The translations under genes and the position numbers were made by a program. The notes beneath the pieces were generated by a model. That model was not told where the DNA came from. It saw only the letters and a list, made by a program, of their open reading frames with translations, and made no database searches. Shown here piece by piece: positions 16,307 to 24,907 of a DNA stretch of 51,330 nucleotides. Source of the DNA: Paenibacillus woosongensis (GTDB lineage Bacteria > Bacillota > Bacilli > Paenibacillales > Paenibacillaceae); NCBI RefSeq assembly GCF_009725165.1, contig NZ_WNZW01000021.1, forward strand, positions 1 through 51,330, read 5' to 3'. Positions within the stretch are counted from its first letter, which is position 1, and every line of letters starts with the position of its first letter.

Positions 16307-17986
16307 CTACATCCGTTCCGGCGCAGATACGCCGATCAGCTTCAGCACATTGGCCAGCACGGTACGCACGCCGCCAAGCAGCGCCAGCCGCGCAGCGGTC
16401 TGCTCCGCGTCCTCGGTAATGACGCGCTCCGCTTTGTAATAGCTGTGGAACAATGCCGCCAGCTCATACAAATAACGCACCAGGCGATGCGGCGCGAAGT
16501 TCTCGGCCGCTACGCCGATTTCTTCCGGCAGTTCGCCCATTTTGCGCAATAGATCGAACTCATGCTCAGCGGTCAGCTTGCTCAGCTTCACATCTTGGAT
16601 GGCAGGAATCACGATGCCTTGCTCCTCCGCCTGACGGAAGATGCTGCAGATCCGCGCATGCGCGTACTGGACATAATAAACCGGGTTCTCATTGGATGTA
16701 GAAATAGCCAGATCCATGTCGAAATCCAAATGTGAATCCATGCTCCGCATTGTAAAGAAATAGCGAATCGCATCGACTCCGACCTCATCCATCAAATCGA
16801 CCATCGTTACGGCTTTGCCTGTCCGTTTGGACATTTTCACCTTCTCGCCGTCCTGGAACAGGCTAACCATCTGAGCGATCAACACCGTCAGCTTGTCCGG
16901 ATCGTTGCCAAGGGCCTGCATAGCCGCTTTCACCCGCGGAATGTAACCGTGGTGGTCGGCGCCCCAAATGTTAATCATCCGATCATAGCCGCGGTCGTAT
17001 TTGTTGCGGTGATAAGCGATATCCGGCGTCAAATAAGTATAGGTTCCGTCGTTCTTCACGAGTACCCGGTCTTTATCATCCCCGTACTCCGTGGATTTAA
17101 GCCATGTCGCACCGTCCAGCTCATAAGTTTGTCCCTTGGTGCGCAGCTCCTCCAGCGACTTCTCCACCTGTCCATCCACGTACAGAGAGGTCTCGCTAAA
17201 CCATACATCGAAGCCCACCCGGAAACGGCTCAGGTCGCGCTTGATCTTATCCAGCTCTTTCTCCAATCCGTACTTGCGGAGGAACTCCTCTCTTTCGTCC
17301 GGCGGAAGGGACAATAACGCATCTCCCTTCTCGGCAACCAATTCCTTTGCGAAGCCTTTGATATCTTCGCCATGGTATCCGTCCTCCGGCATTTCCACAT
17401 CTTGGCCAAGCTCCTGCATATATCTCGCCTCGATGGATTTCACGAGGTTCGCGACCTGGTTGCCAGCATCATTGATATAATACTCTCGTGTAACCTCGTA
17501 ACCGGCATAATCAAGCACGTTGCACAAGGCATCCCCCACTGCCGCCCCCCGTGCATGTCCTAAATGCAGGCTGCCTGTCGGATTGGCGCTGACGAACTCG
17601 ACTTGTACCTTTTTCCCTTCCCCAAGCTTTACCCGGCCATACTTTTCGCCTTGCGCATAAATCTGCTCCAAGACAGGGTACAGATAGCTTTTGCTAAGGA
17701 AAAAGTTAATGAAGCCCGGACCAGCAATTTCCGCCCGTTCGACACCAGCTTGTTCATAATCGATGTTCTTCACGATTTCTTCCGCGATTTGGCGCGGATT
17801 TTTCTTAGCGATCCGTGTGAGCTGCATAGCAGCGTTCGTGGCGAGATCCCCGTGCGCTTTATCCTTCGGCACCTCCAATACGATAGCAGGCACCTCATCG
17901 CGATTTGCGAGTCCAGCAGCAACAACTGCGTTAAGAATCGCTTCCTTCACGGACTGATTGATTTGTTCCAAGGGATTAACTGTCAT
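16307..17986 (-). CDS. argS: Arginyl-tRNA synthetase
   Basis: Class I synthetase that charges tRNA-Arg. The 559-residue protein has the ArgRS-specific N-terminal Add-1 domain (KDKAHGDLATNAAMQL...GPGFINFFL), the HIGH signature as HLGH in ANPTGSLHLGHARGA, the KMSKS loop as KMSKRTGKAVTM, and the C-terminal anticodon-binding helices ending GVSAPERM. Start ATG 17986 follows CAGGAGGAAG. That ribosome site lies inside the last codons of ywiB, whose TAA ends one base before the ATG, so the two are translationally coupled, as in Bacillus. Confidence 0.97.
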   Translation of the reverse strand: MTVNPLEQINQSVKEAILNAVVAAGLANRDEVPAIVLEVPKDKAHGDLATNAAMQLTRIAKKNPRQIAEEIVKNIDYEQAGVERAEIAGPGFINFFLSKSYLYPVLEQIYAQGEKYGRVKLGEGKKVQVEFVSANPTGSLHLGHARGAAVGDALCNVLDYAGYEVTREYYINDAGNQVANLVKSIEARYMQELGQDVEMPEDGYHGEDIKGFAKELVAEKGDALLSLPPDEREEFLRKYGLEKELDKIKRDLSRFRVGFDVWFSETSLYVDGQVEKSLEELRTKGQTYELDGATWLKSTEYGDDKDRVLVKNDGTYTYLTPDIAYHRNKYDRGYDRMINIWGADHHGYIPRVKAAMQALGNDPDKLTVLIAQMVSLFQDGEKVKMSKRTGKAVTMVDLMDEVGVDAIRYFFTMRSMDSHLDFDMDLAISTSNENPVYYVQYAHARICSIFRQAEEQGIVIPAIQDVKLSKLTAEHEFDLLRKMGELPEEIGVAAENFAPHRLVRYLYELAALFHSYYKAERVITEDAEQTAARLALLGGVRTVLANVLKLIGVSAPERM

Positions 17987-17987
17987 C

Positions 17988-18407
17988 TTAAACTTCCTCC
18001 TGTATATGTAAACTGATTACAAAGTGTCCGGTGATTTCTTCATGAACCCATAGGTCGTATTCCCAGGCTACCGACCCGCCGGACTCATCCAGACGAGAAT
18101 CCAGCTTGCTTGTATCTGTAGATAAATTGAACCTCGTATAAGGTGACCTGTAGAACCCCGGCAGCCGCTTGCCCTGCTGGAACGTCTGCTCGGATTCCAC
18201 CTCCCCGTGGCGCATGATTTTGAGCTCGTTCTGCGAAATTTTAATCGTGGCCCGCGTCGTACCGCCCGTTGGCCCTGGTTCAGGCTCGACATATCTGACG
18301 TACAGCGTGCTGCCCTTGCTTAATGTCTCGCCCTTGATACGCTGTTCTGAAGCCTCATCGCCTTGCTGGCTATTAATGACGATGACGGCTGGCTTCCAGT
18401 TCGGCAC
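17988..18407 (-). CDS. ywiB: YwiB-like DUF1934 beta-barrel protein
   Basis: About 139 residues, all beta strands by pattern (AVIVINSQ, TLYVRYVEPEPG, RATIKISQNELKIMRHGEVESEQTF, YRSPYTRFNLSTDT, AWEYDLWV). It fits the DUF1934/YwiB family, calycin-like small barrels of unknown function usually encoded just before argS. I choose GTG 18407 because GGAG lies eight bases upstream and the first strand then falls where it does in YwiB; an ATG at 18443 would add 12 residues but has no ribosome site. Coupled to argS. Confidence 0.85.
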   Translation of the reverse strand: MPNWKPAVIVINSQQGDEASEQRIKGETLSKGSTLYVRYVEPEPGPTGGTTRATIKISQNELKIMRHGEVESEQTFQQGKRLPGFYRSPYTRFNLSTDTSKLDSRLDESGGSVAWEYDLWVHEEITGHFVISLHIQEEV

Positions 18408-18554
18408 CCTATCATCTCCATCCATCAGCCTGTTCTTCAACATTTTCTTATTGTACTACTATATCCAGTTCAACGGTGCAATTCAATATTTTAGCTTCAG
18501 CAACGATCATTCAAAACTTGCGGGGAGTTCCCCGCCGCCGGTTCTACATGAAGA

Positions 18555-18576
18555 ACACCGCTCTCACGAGCGGTGT
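18555..18576 (-). terminator. Terminator after the 336-residue membrane protein gene
   Basis: Perfect nine-base arms ACACCGCTC and GAGCGGTGT with a four-base loop, followed on the minus strand by TCTTC. The T-run is short, so efficiency is uncertain. It lies between the upstream membrane protein gene and ywiB-argS. Confidence 0.7.
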
Positions 18577-18596
18577 CTCTAATTTAAAGGATTTAG

Positions 18597-19607
18597 TTAA
18601 AGCGGCTGGCTTAGAGCCATATATTTGACCTTGGAACCGTCGAAATGAAGATGGAACCGGAAATAATCCCCCGATTTATAACTCCATTTACTCGGCAGCT
18701 TCATCGGGTCTGCATGCAGTTTCTTGCCGACCTCTGCCGCCGTCAGCCCTACCTTCACTCCGCCGGGCGTCTCGTGAGAGCCGTCGCAGAAGATGATTTT
18801 GTTGTTAAGCACAAGAATTCCGTTACTAAACTTGCGAACCTCTTTGACTTCGCCTACGGCGTTATCGTAGTAAGGAATACTCCAGTCAGCGGTTTCGGTG
18901 TCCAGCCGTTCCTCCCATTCTGAATAGATTAAGCCGTCCACCGCGATCTGTTCCCTTTCAACCCCTTTGGGTTCCGACAATTCGGCTTGCTTCTCCGCTT
19001 CCAACCGGGCCCTTTCTTCAAAAGCATCAAACACCCCGAGCTCCGAATCGGGTTTCATCAGACCATGCATTAGCAGCAGCACCTGGTCATCGGCATAATA
19101 TGCCTTCCCCGCGGATTCAAATGCGTTATTGTCCAAATTATAGGGTAATTCAATGATCCTCTGATCGCTAAGTGCAAATTGCAGAATAACCTGTCCTGCT
19201 GGGGAAGCCGTCTCTGTTGCCGCGGCCTGCATATCTGTAAAACGCAAAGATTGCAAGATCACGTACTGGCGTTCAAGCGGTAATTCCTTCTTCGTTCCCT
19301 TCCAAACCGCAAGGACGGATTTCACCTCTTCCTCCTGGAATGACAGGTGATCCAGCAAGTAAGGGGACAGTGCTTCTCCCTCTTGATCCTGATACTGAAC
19401 CTGTTCCAGCGATATGTCAGATTGCTCTTCAAGGTCTGGCTTTACCGGCAGTTCCCCGTCAAGGGCAACACCCGCAGCGGAAGCATCCGTAACCTTCAAC
19501 GCTTGATCCCGTTCCTGCAGCTTCACGATACCAATGATGAGAGCAGCAGCCAAGACGACCAAGCCGCCCGCCAACAAATAGCCCTTTAGATTGCTCTTTT
19601 TGTTCAT
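18597..19607 (-). CDS. Membrane-anchored protein of unknown function
   Basis: A 336-residue protein with a short positive N-terminus, one membrane segment at about 9-28 (YLLAGGLVVLAAALIIGIV) and a large outside part. The outside part is acidic up to about residue 230, with a helical EAEKQAELSEPKG linker near 210, then a compact C-terminal domain (SIPYYDNAVGEVKEVRKF, GILVLNNKIIFCDGSHE, RFHLHFDGSKVKYMAL). I do not recognise a family. Start ATG 19607 follows AAGGAGGAAAG. It lies between speB and ywiB-argS, with terminators on both sides, so it is probably a single-gene unit. Confidence 0.8.
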   Translation of the reverse strand: MNKKSNLKGYLLAGGLVVLAAALIIGIVKLQERDQALKVTDASAAGVALDGELPVKPDLEEQSDISLEQVQYQDQEGEALSPYLLDHLSFQEEEVKSVLAVWKGTKKELPLERQYVILQSLRFTDMQAAATETASPAGQVILQFALSDQRIIELPYNLDNNAFESAGKAYYADDQVLLLMHGLMKPDSELGVFDAFEERARLEAEKQAELSEPKGVEREQIAVDGLIYSEWEERLDTETADWSIPYYDNAVGEVKEVRKFSNGILVLNNKIIFCDGSHETPGGVKVGLTAAEVGKKLHADPMKLPSKWSYKSGDYFRFHLHFDGSKVKYMALSQPL

Positions 19608-19767
19608 CTTTCCTCCTTAACTGCCTGCCAGTTCATATGCTAAGTAAATATTTCAAATGCCATGTGATTAGACGCATAAATTGGGTAAAGGTTGCCATAA
19701 TTTCTCACTAGACATGCAAAATAGTTCCAAGGGCATACACTGGGACAAACGCCGGTCAGAGCACAAA

Positions 19768-19800
19768 AATACCCTGCAGCCAGTTGCGCTGCAGGGTATT
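19768..19800. terminator. Terminator after speB
   Basis: Perfect 13-base arms AATACCCTGCAGC and GCTGCAGGGTATT with a seven-base loop. On the minus strand TTTTTG follows, so it ends the speE-speB transcript. Confidence 0.88.
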
Positions 19801-19840
19801 TCCAGCATTTGAATCTGAACAATAAATAAGCCATTTAAAA

Positions 19841-20710
19841 CTACTTCACAAAGCCCAGCAGCATTTCGCGAATGAGCTTGGCAGCCACGATTTGCGTCTG
19901 CTCGGTCGGGTCATAGATCGGAGCAACCTCTACAAGATCGCAGCCGACGACGTTCACGTCGGATCTAGCAATCAAATGAACCGCTTCAAGCAGTTCCTTC
20001 GAGGTAATCCCCCCCGCTTCGGCCGTTCCTGTACCCGGGGCGCAGGACGGATCGAGCACGTCGATATCGATCGTTACATACACCGGACGCGAGCCCATTT
20101 TCGGAAGCTCGGTCTTCAGCGGCGCGGCTACCTCGAATGGATGGAAGTTAATATTCTGGCGTCCGTAAAGAAATTCTTCCTTCGATCCGGAACGGATTCC
20201 GAATTGATAAATGTTCTTGCCGCCCATCAATTCAGCCGCTTTGCGAATCGGCGTAGAGTGGGACAGCGGCTCGCCTTCATATTGATCACGAAGATCGGCG
20301 TGAGCATCAATATGAATTACAGCCAAATCAGGATACTTCTCATACATCGCTTGAATGACCGGCCAGCTGACCAAATGCTCTCCGCCTAGTCCGATCGGGA
20401 ATTTCTCGTCTTTTAGCAAACCGCGAACATAGTCGCCAATCACGTCAAGACTGCGGGCCGCATTGCCGAAAGGCAGCAGCAAGTCCCCCGCATCGAAATA
20501 ATCAGCGTCTAGAATGCTCTTATCCAAATACGGGCTGTATTCCTCCAGACCAACCGATGCCTGGCGAATGCGCGCAGGGCCAAACCGCGAGCCCGGACGA
20601 TAGCTGACGGTATAATCCATCGGCATCCCGTAGATGACCGCTTTGGCATCCTCATACGACTCGGAACTGCAAATAAATACGTTGCCCGAATATGCCTGAT
20701 CCAATTTCAT
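19841..20710 (-). CDS. speB: Agmatinase
   Basis: SpeB hydrolyses agmatine to putrescine and urea in the arginine-decarboxylase route to polyamines. The 289-residue protein has the ureohydrolase manganese ligands: GLGGEHLVS, IHIDAHADLRD and TIDIDVLDPSCAPGTGT, plus the conserved E in LVEVAP. Agmatinase rather than arginase is preferred because it follows spermidine synthase by 14 bases, as in Bacillus. Start ATG 20710 with AAGGGGGCG upstream. Confidence 0.95.
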   Translation of the reverse strand: MKLDQAYSGNVFICSSESYEDAKAVIYGMPMDYTVSYRPGSRFGPARIRQASVGLEEYSPYLDKSILDADYFDAGDLLLPFGNAARSLDVIGDYVRGLLKDEKFPIGLGGEHLVSWPVIQAMYEKYPDLAVIHIDAHADLRDQYEGEPLSHSTPIRKAAELMGGKNIYQFGIRSGSKEEFLYGRQNINFHPFEVAAPLKTELPKMGSRPVYVTIDIDVLDPSCAPGTGTAEAGGITSKELLEAVHLIARSDVNVVGCDLVEVAPIYDPTEQTQIVAAKLIREMLLGFVK

Positions 20711-20724
20711 TGCTGCACGCCCCC

Positions 20725-21552
20725 TTATTTCACGAGATCTTCTACGAATTTAGGCAGCACGAATGCAGCTTTGTGCAGACGCGGCGAGTAATATTTCGTA
20801 TCGATCTCCGGAATTTGGGTCTCATCTACTTGAAGCGGATCATGGGTTTTGCTGCCCATCGTAAAGGTCCATAGACCGCTCGGATACGTAGGAATGTTAG
20901 CGCCGTATACCCGGACGATCGGGAAGATTTCCTTAACGTCCTTATTCACCTTTTGAATCAAATCCGCTTTGAACCATGGATTGTCGGTTTGAGCTACAAA
21001 AATGCCGTCATCTTTGAGCGCCTCGTAGATCCCTTGGTAGAAGCCGCGCTCGAACAATGGGGCTGCCGGACCTACAGGCTCCGTGGAGTCCACCATAATC
21101 ACGTCGTATTTATTCTTGCTCTGAATAATATGCATATAGCCGTCATTTACTTGAACTTCAACGCGCGGGTTATCCAGCTCGCAAGCGATTTCCGGCAAAT
21201 ATTTTTTCGAATATTCAATGACCTTCCCGTCAATATCAACAAGTACAGCCTTCTCCACCTTAGGGTGCTTCATTATTTCGCGAATAACGCCACCGTCACC
21301 GCCACCGACAACAAGCACATGCTTCGGATCCGGGTGCGTAAACAACGCTGGATGAGCTACCATCTCATGGTATACAAATTCATCCTTCACCGTCGTCATG
21401 ACCATATCGTCAAGCACTAGCATTCGTCCAAACTCTTCGGTATCAATGATCGCCAAATCCTGAAAATCCGTCTGCTCTCTCACCAATGTTTCCCGAATTT
21501 TTGCCGTAATGCCAAAGACGGGCGTCTGTTTCTCCGTAAACCACAATTCCAT
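20725..21552 (-). CDS. speE: Spermidine synthase
   Basis: SpeE adds the aminopropyl group of decarboxylated S-adenosylmethionine to putrescine. The 275-residue protein shows the N-terminal strand domain (ELWFTEKQTP) and a Rossmann methyltransferase-like core with VVGGGDGGVIREI, VLVDIDGKVIEYSKKYLPEI, VNDGYMHI and the catalytic Asp in IMVDSTEPVGPA. Start ATG 21552 with AGAAGGGT upstream. It forms a two-gene operon with speB, which supplies its substrate. Confidence 0.97.
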   Translation of the reverse strand: MELWFTEKQTPVFGITAKIRETLVREQTDFQDLAIIDTEEFGRMLVLDDMVMTTVKDEFVYHEMVAHPALFTHPDPKHVLVVGGGDGGVIREIMKHPKVEKAVLVDIDGKVIEYSKKYLPEIACELDNPRVEVQVNDGYMHIIQSKNKYDVIMVDSTEPVGPAAPLFERGFYQGIYEALKDDGIFVAQTDNPWFKADLIQKVNKDVKEIFPIVRVYGANIPTYPSGLWTFTMGSKTHDPLQVDETQIPEIDTKYYSPRLHKAAFVLPKFVEDLVK

Positions 21553-21675
21553 CGTATAACCCTTCTTTCCCGTTAGAATAGTGTTTAGCCGTCATATTAA
21601 CCCTTACCGGAGGCCGGGGGCTGTCCAGATTCACTTCTCGCAAAGTTTCTCTTCCTATTGTACCAAACAAATTTG

Positions 21676-21703
21676 ATTATATTAAAACAAGGTGAAAATG
21701 CAA
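21676..21703 (-). promoter_or_regulatory. speE-speB promoter
   Basis: Minus-strand -35 TTGCAT at 21698-21703, 16-base spacer, perfect -10 TATAAT at 21676-21681, about 120 bases upstream of speE. Confidence 0.75.
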
Positions 21704-21749
21704 CTGTTTCTGGAAATCCGTAAAATCGATCTTCCCCATGCCTCCGCCA

Positions 21750-21779
21750 TGAATATCTCCCCCAAACTTTCCCATACTG
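21750..21779 (+). promoter_or_regulatory. Sigma-G-type forespore promoter of the PBP gene
   Basis: Plus-strand TGAATA (21750-21755), a 17-base spacer and CATACTG (21773-21779), one base off the sigma-G consensus TGAATA / CATACTA. It ends 53 bases before the coding region. Bacillus pbpG (ywhE) is also under forespore sigma-G. Confidence 0.75.
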
Positions 21780-21832
21780 AACAGTAGCCGCATCAAGAGC
21801 GGAAAATCGAAGGTTGGAGGCGATTGAGAGCT

Positions 21833-23887
21833 ATGCAAAGACTTGTCCGCAGCAGCAGACGGGGCTCGCACCGCAGAAGATTCCTTATATTCAAATGTTT
21901 CCTGGCCTGTGGCGTTACCATGCTGATCGCCTCCGGAGCGCTTATCTTCTATTTATATCAAGCGGATCTGCCGCTAGCATACTCCGACCGGCATTCACAG
22001 CTCCTCAGCCGCCAGGGCGAGGCTATCGCTGTCTTTTCCAGCTCCGACCGGAGCCGTTCCAACGTTGCGCTAAATCATATTTCACCATACCTCATTCAAG
22101 CGACGCTCGCTGTAGAAGACCGGCAGTTCTATAATCATTTCGGCTTTGATCTTAAAGGGATGGCCCGGGCCGTTCTCGTCAATCTCAAGGAGATGAACAG
22201 AGTGCAGGGAGCAAGCACGTTGACGCAGCAGCTCGCGCGAAACCTGTATTTATCGCACGAGCGTACATGGTCGCGGAAGCTGAAGGAAGCGATGTACACT
22301 GCACAGCTGGAAATGAAGCTGGGTAAGGATGAAATCCTGCAAATGTATCTTAACGAAATTTACTACGGCCACGGTGCTTATGGCATCGAGGCGGCAGCCC
22401 AAATGTTTTTCGGCAAATCCGCGGAACAGCTCAGCCTGGCCGAAAGCGCCATGCTGGCCGGTGTGCCGAAGGGGCCTACTTATTACTCCCCTTTCAATCA
22501 GATGAAGAATGCAAAGGACCGCCAGCGTCTCATCTTAAATGCCATGGTGGAAACGGGAAACATCACCGAACTTCAGGCGGAAAAAGCCTATGAGGAAATC
22601 CTCCAGTTCCAATCTCCGAAGCTGCGGACGACTGGAGATCAGGCCCCATATTTTCGCGACTACGTCCGAAATGTGATCATCAACGAGCTCGGATTCGATG
22701 AGAGCCTGCTGGAAAACGGCGGACTCAAAATATACACCACCTTGGATATGGATGCGCAAAAGGCGGCCGAGCTTGCCGTGACAAGCGAACTGAAGGACTC
22801 GCCCGATCTGGAGGCAGCCCTGATCTCCATCGACCCGCGCACCGGCCATATCAAAGCGCTCGTTGGCGGCGTGAACTATGTACGGAGCCAGTACAACCAT
22901 GTCTTCGCAACGGCCCGTCAACCTGGCTCAACCTTCAAGCCGATTATGTACTTGTCCGCCCTGTCTTCCCGCAAGATGACAAGTGCCAGCAAATTCTCCA
23001 GCCAGCCGACCTTGTTTCATTATGATAACAACCGGAAAACGTACAGCCCCAAAAACTTCGGCGACAAATACTTGGGAGAAATCGATATGCGCCAGGCCAT
23101 TGCCGCCTCGGACAATATTTATGCGGTCAATACAATCCTGACGGTTGGTGCCGATCAGGTCATTGAGTTAGGCCGGAAGATGGGGATTACCAGCCCGCTG
23201 AATGCGGTGCCTTCCCTGGCGCTGGGTACGTCGCCGGTCAGTCCGTTTGAGATGGCTACGGCGTTTGGGGTAATCAGTAACCAAGGCAAACAGGTCAAAC
23301 CGGTTGCCGTACTGAAAATTACCGACGATGAGGGCCACATATTATATGAAGCTCCCTCCGCTGCCCCCGAGCAAGTCGTCGAGCCTGCCGCAGCTTACGT
23401 GCTGACCCATTTGCTGGAGAGCGTATTCGAAGCCGGAGGAACCGGAAACCGGGTGTCGGCGGACATCAAGCGTCCGGTTGCCGGCAAGACAGGCACGACA
23501 AGCACCGATGCCTGGCTGGTGGGATTCACGCCAGAGCTGTCTACGGCCGTCTGGGTTGGATATGACAAGGGGAAAATGCTAGGTACGGCTGAATCACGCA
23601 AGGCGGCCCCTATATTCGCCAAATATACCGAGAAGGCCCTGGAAAAAGTACCGCCAAAAATTTTTCCGATTCCCGACGGGGTTGTCAGCGTATATCTTGA
23701 TCCCGCGACAGGCAAGCTTGCGACGGAGGATTGCCCCAGCAAAAAGCTGGAGGTATTTATTGAGGGCACAGAACCGACAGAGACGTGTGATGTTCACGGG
23801 GATAAAGAGCCTGAACCGCTGCCCGTCGAAGAAAAAACTCAGAGCCGCTCCTGGTGGAGCGATCTAAAGCGCTGGTGGATGGACTAG
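21833..23887 (+). CDS. pbpG: Class A penicillin-binding protein, PbpG-like
   Basis: A bifunctional wall enzyme of 684 residues. After a basic cytoplasmic tail comes one membrane segment (about 22-45). The GT51 glycosyltransferase domain has VEDRQFYNHFGFD, GASTLTQQLARNLYL, ERTWSRKLKEA and EIYYGHGAYGIEAAA. The transpeptidase domain has the active-site Ser in PGSTFKP, SDN (ASDNIYAV) and KTGTTSTDAW. A short Glu/Pro tail ends in KRWWMD. The sigma-G promoter and the position between speE and ywhD point to the PbpG group, which builds germ-cell wall in the forespore; this role is inferred. Start ATG 21833 lies 12 bases after GGAGG; a TTG at 21824 is too close to it. Confidence 0.93.
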   Translation: MQRLVRSSRRGSHRRRFLIFKCFLACGVTMLIASGALIFYLYQADLPLAYSDRHSQLLSRQGEAIAVFSSSDRSRSNVALNHISPYLIQATLAVEDRQFYNHFGFDLKGMARAVLVNLKEMNRVQGASTLTQQLARNLYLSHERTWSRKLKEAMYTAQLEMKLGKDEILQMYLNEIYYGHGAYGIEAAAQMFFGKSAEQLSLAESAMLAGVPKGPTYYSPFNQMKNAKDRQRLILNAMVETGNITELQAEKAYEEILQFQSPKLRTTGDQAPYFRDYVRNVIINELGFDESLLENGGLKIYTTLDMDAQKAAELAVTSELKDSPDLEAALISIDPRTGHIKALVGGVNYVRSQYNHVFATARQPGSTFKPIMYLSALSSRKMTSASKFSSQPTLFHYDNNRKTYSPKNFGDKYLGEIDMRQAIAASDNIYAVNTILTVGADQVIELGRKMGITSPLNAVPSLALGTSPVSPFEMATAFGVISNQGKQVKPVAVLKITDDEGHILYEAPSAAPEQVVEPAAAYVLTHLLESVFEAGGTGNRVSADIKRPVAGKTGTTSTDAWLVGFTPELSTAVWVGYDKGKMLGTAESRKAAPIFAKYTEKALEKVPPKIFPIPDGVVSVYLDPATGKLATEDCPSKKLEVFIEGTEPTETCDVHGDKEPEPLPVEEKTQSRSWWSDLKRWWMD

Positions 23888-23975
23888 GCGCAAAGCATGC
23901 TGTAACATGTGAGATATCCTCATTCGGCACGCATAGGACGTACGAATGATGTACAGAAAAGGAGATCTCTTAATC

Positions 23976-24644
23976 ATGAGCTTACCGTTTACCCCATACC
24001 CGGAAGGTATGACACTGCCTCCTGAATTCTACGACACGACAGCTCTGGAAGCAGCCCCCCGGCTAATCGGACATACGCTCGTCCGCCGAACCGAGGACGG
24101 AGATATCCGCTCCCGCATCGTCGAGACGGAAAGCTATGGCGGCATAGAGGATAAGGGAAGCCACGCTCACGGCGGGCGAAGAACCGCTAGAACGCAGATC
24201 ATGTTCGGCCGAGGCGGAACAGCCTACATTTATCTAATCTATGGAATGTATCATTGCCTGAACGTCGTTACCGGTGCCGTCGATGATCCGCAGGCTGTAC
24301 TGATCCGGGCTGTTGAGCCCCTGACAGCGGAGGATGAAGCTCTAATGCGTAAATATAGAGGCGCGGCGGCCAGGAAGCCCGTTGTTTTATCCGGAGGTCC
24401 AGGCAAGCTGTGCCGCGGACTTCGCATCGATAAATCGCTAAATGGCCAATCTTTGCTCGAGCAGGGCGGCCCGTTATGGATTGAGGCGGGCAGACCGCTG
24501 CGGAAGGAGACCATCATGCAGTCGCCGCGTATTAATATCGCGTATGCACAGGAGTATGCTGCTAAGCCATGGCGTTTTTTCCTGCGGGATAATCCTTATG
24601 TTCCTCTGCTTGATAAGAACATGAACGTGTTTCAAGAGTTTTAA
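23976..24644 (+). CDS. 3-methyladenine DNA glycosylase (AAG/Mpg family)
   Basis: Removes alkylated bases such as 3-methyladenine and hypoxanthine from DNA, starting base excision repair. The 222-residue protein shows the AAG family blocks: RIVETESYGGIEDKGSHA with the catalytic Glu region, TAYIYLIYGMYHCLNVV with the intercalating Tyr region, VLIRAVEP, SGGPGKLCRGL and SPRINIAYAQEYAAKPWRF. Start ATG 23976 (MSLPFTPYP) with AAGGAG upstream; an in-frame ATG at 23946 would add 10 residues but lacks a site. Same strand as the PBP gene and about 90 bases from it. Confidence 0.95.
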   Translation: MSLPFTPYPEGMTLPPEFYDTTALEAAPRLIGHTLVRRTEDGDIRSRIVETESYGGIEDKGSHAHGGRRTARTQIMFGRGGTAYIYLIYGMYHCLNVVTGAVDDPQAVLIRAVEPLTAEDEALMRKYRGAAARKPVVLSGGPGKLCRGLRIDKSLNGQSLLEQGGPLWIEAGRPLRKETIMQSPRINIAYAQEYAAKPWRFFLRDNPYVPLLDKNMNVFQEF

Positions 24645-24748
24645 ACAACGGCGACCCAGACTACATGCGTTTGTGCAAAATTTACTTTCTAACGGTTCCT
24701 CCAACCCCTGTTCCAAAACAATTCAACTTTTGTTGAAGCATCTGCTGG

Positions 24749-24770
24749 AGCGCCTACTTGGCGCTTTTTT
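24749..24770 (+). terminator. Terminator after the glycosylase gene
   Basis: Plus-strand arms AGCGCC and GGCGCT with a five-base loop, followed by TTTTTT. Confidence 0.88.
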
Positions 24771-24850
24771 GCATTTATTTAGTTCAGTGCTCCGTCCGTA
24801 CATTCAAGCGGACATTTGATTATAATGGGCAGCAGGAGTACAGTATACAC

Positions 24851-24876
24851 AACATTCAAACAAACACTTGAATGTT
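24851..24876. promoter_or_regulatory. Palindromic operator of the ArsR-family gene
   Basis: Perfect nine-base arms AACATTCAA (24851-24859) and TTGAATGTT (24868-24876) with an eight-base spacer, ending 31 bases before the ArsR start. This is like the 12-2-12-type sites of SmtB/CzrA proteins. A perfect TATAAT near 24822 is a likely -10 just upstream, so a bound repressor would block its own promoter. Confidence 0.75.
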
Positions 24877-24907
24877 CTTCTTAAAGAATTTAGGAGGTTC
24901 CTTACAT

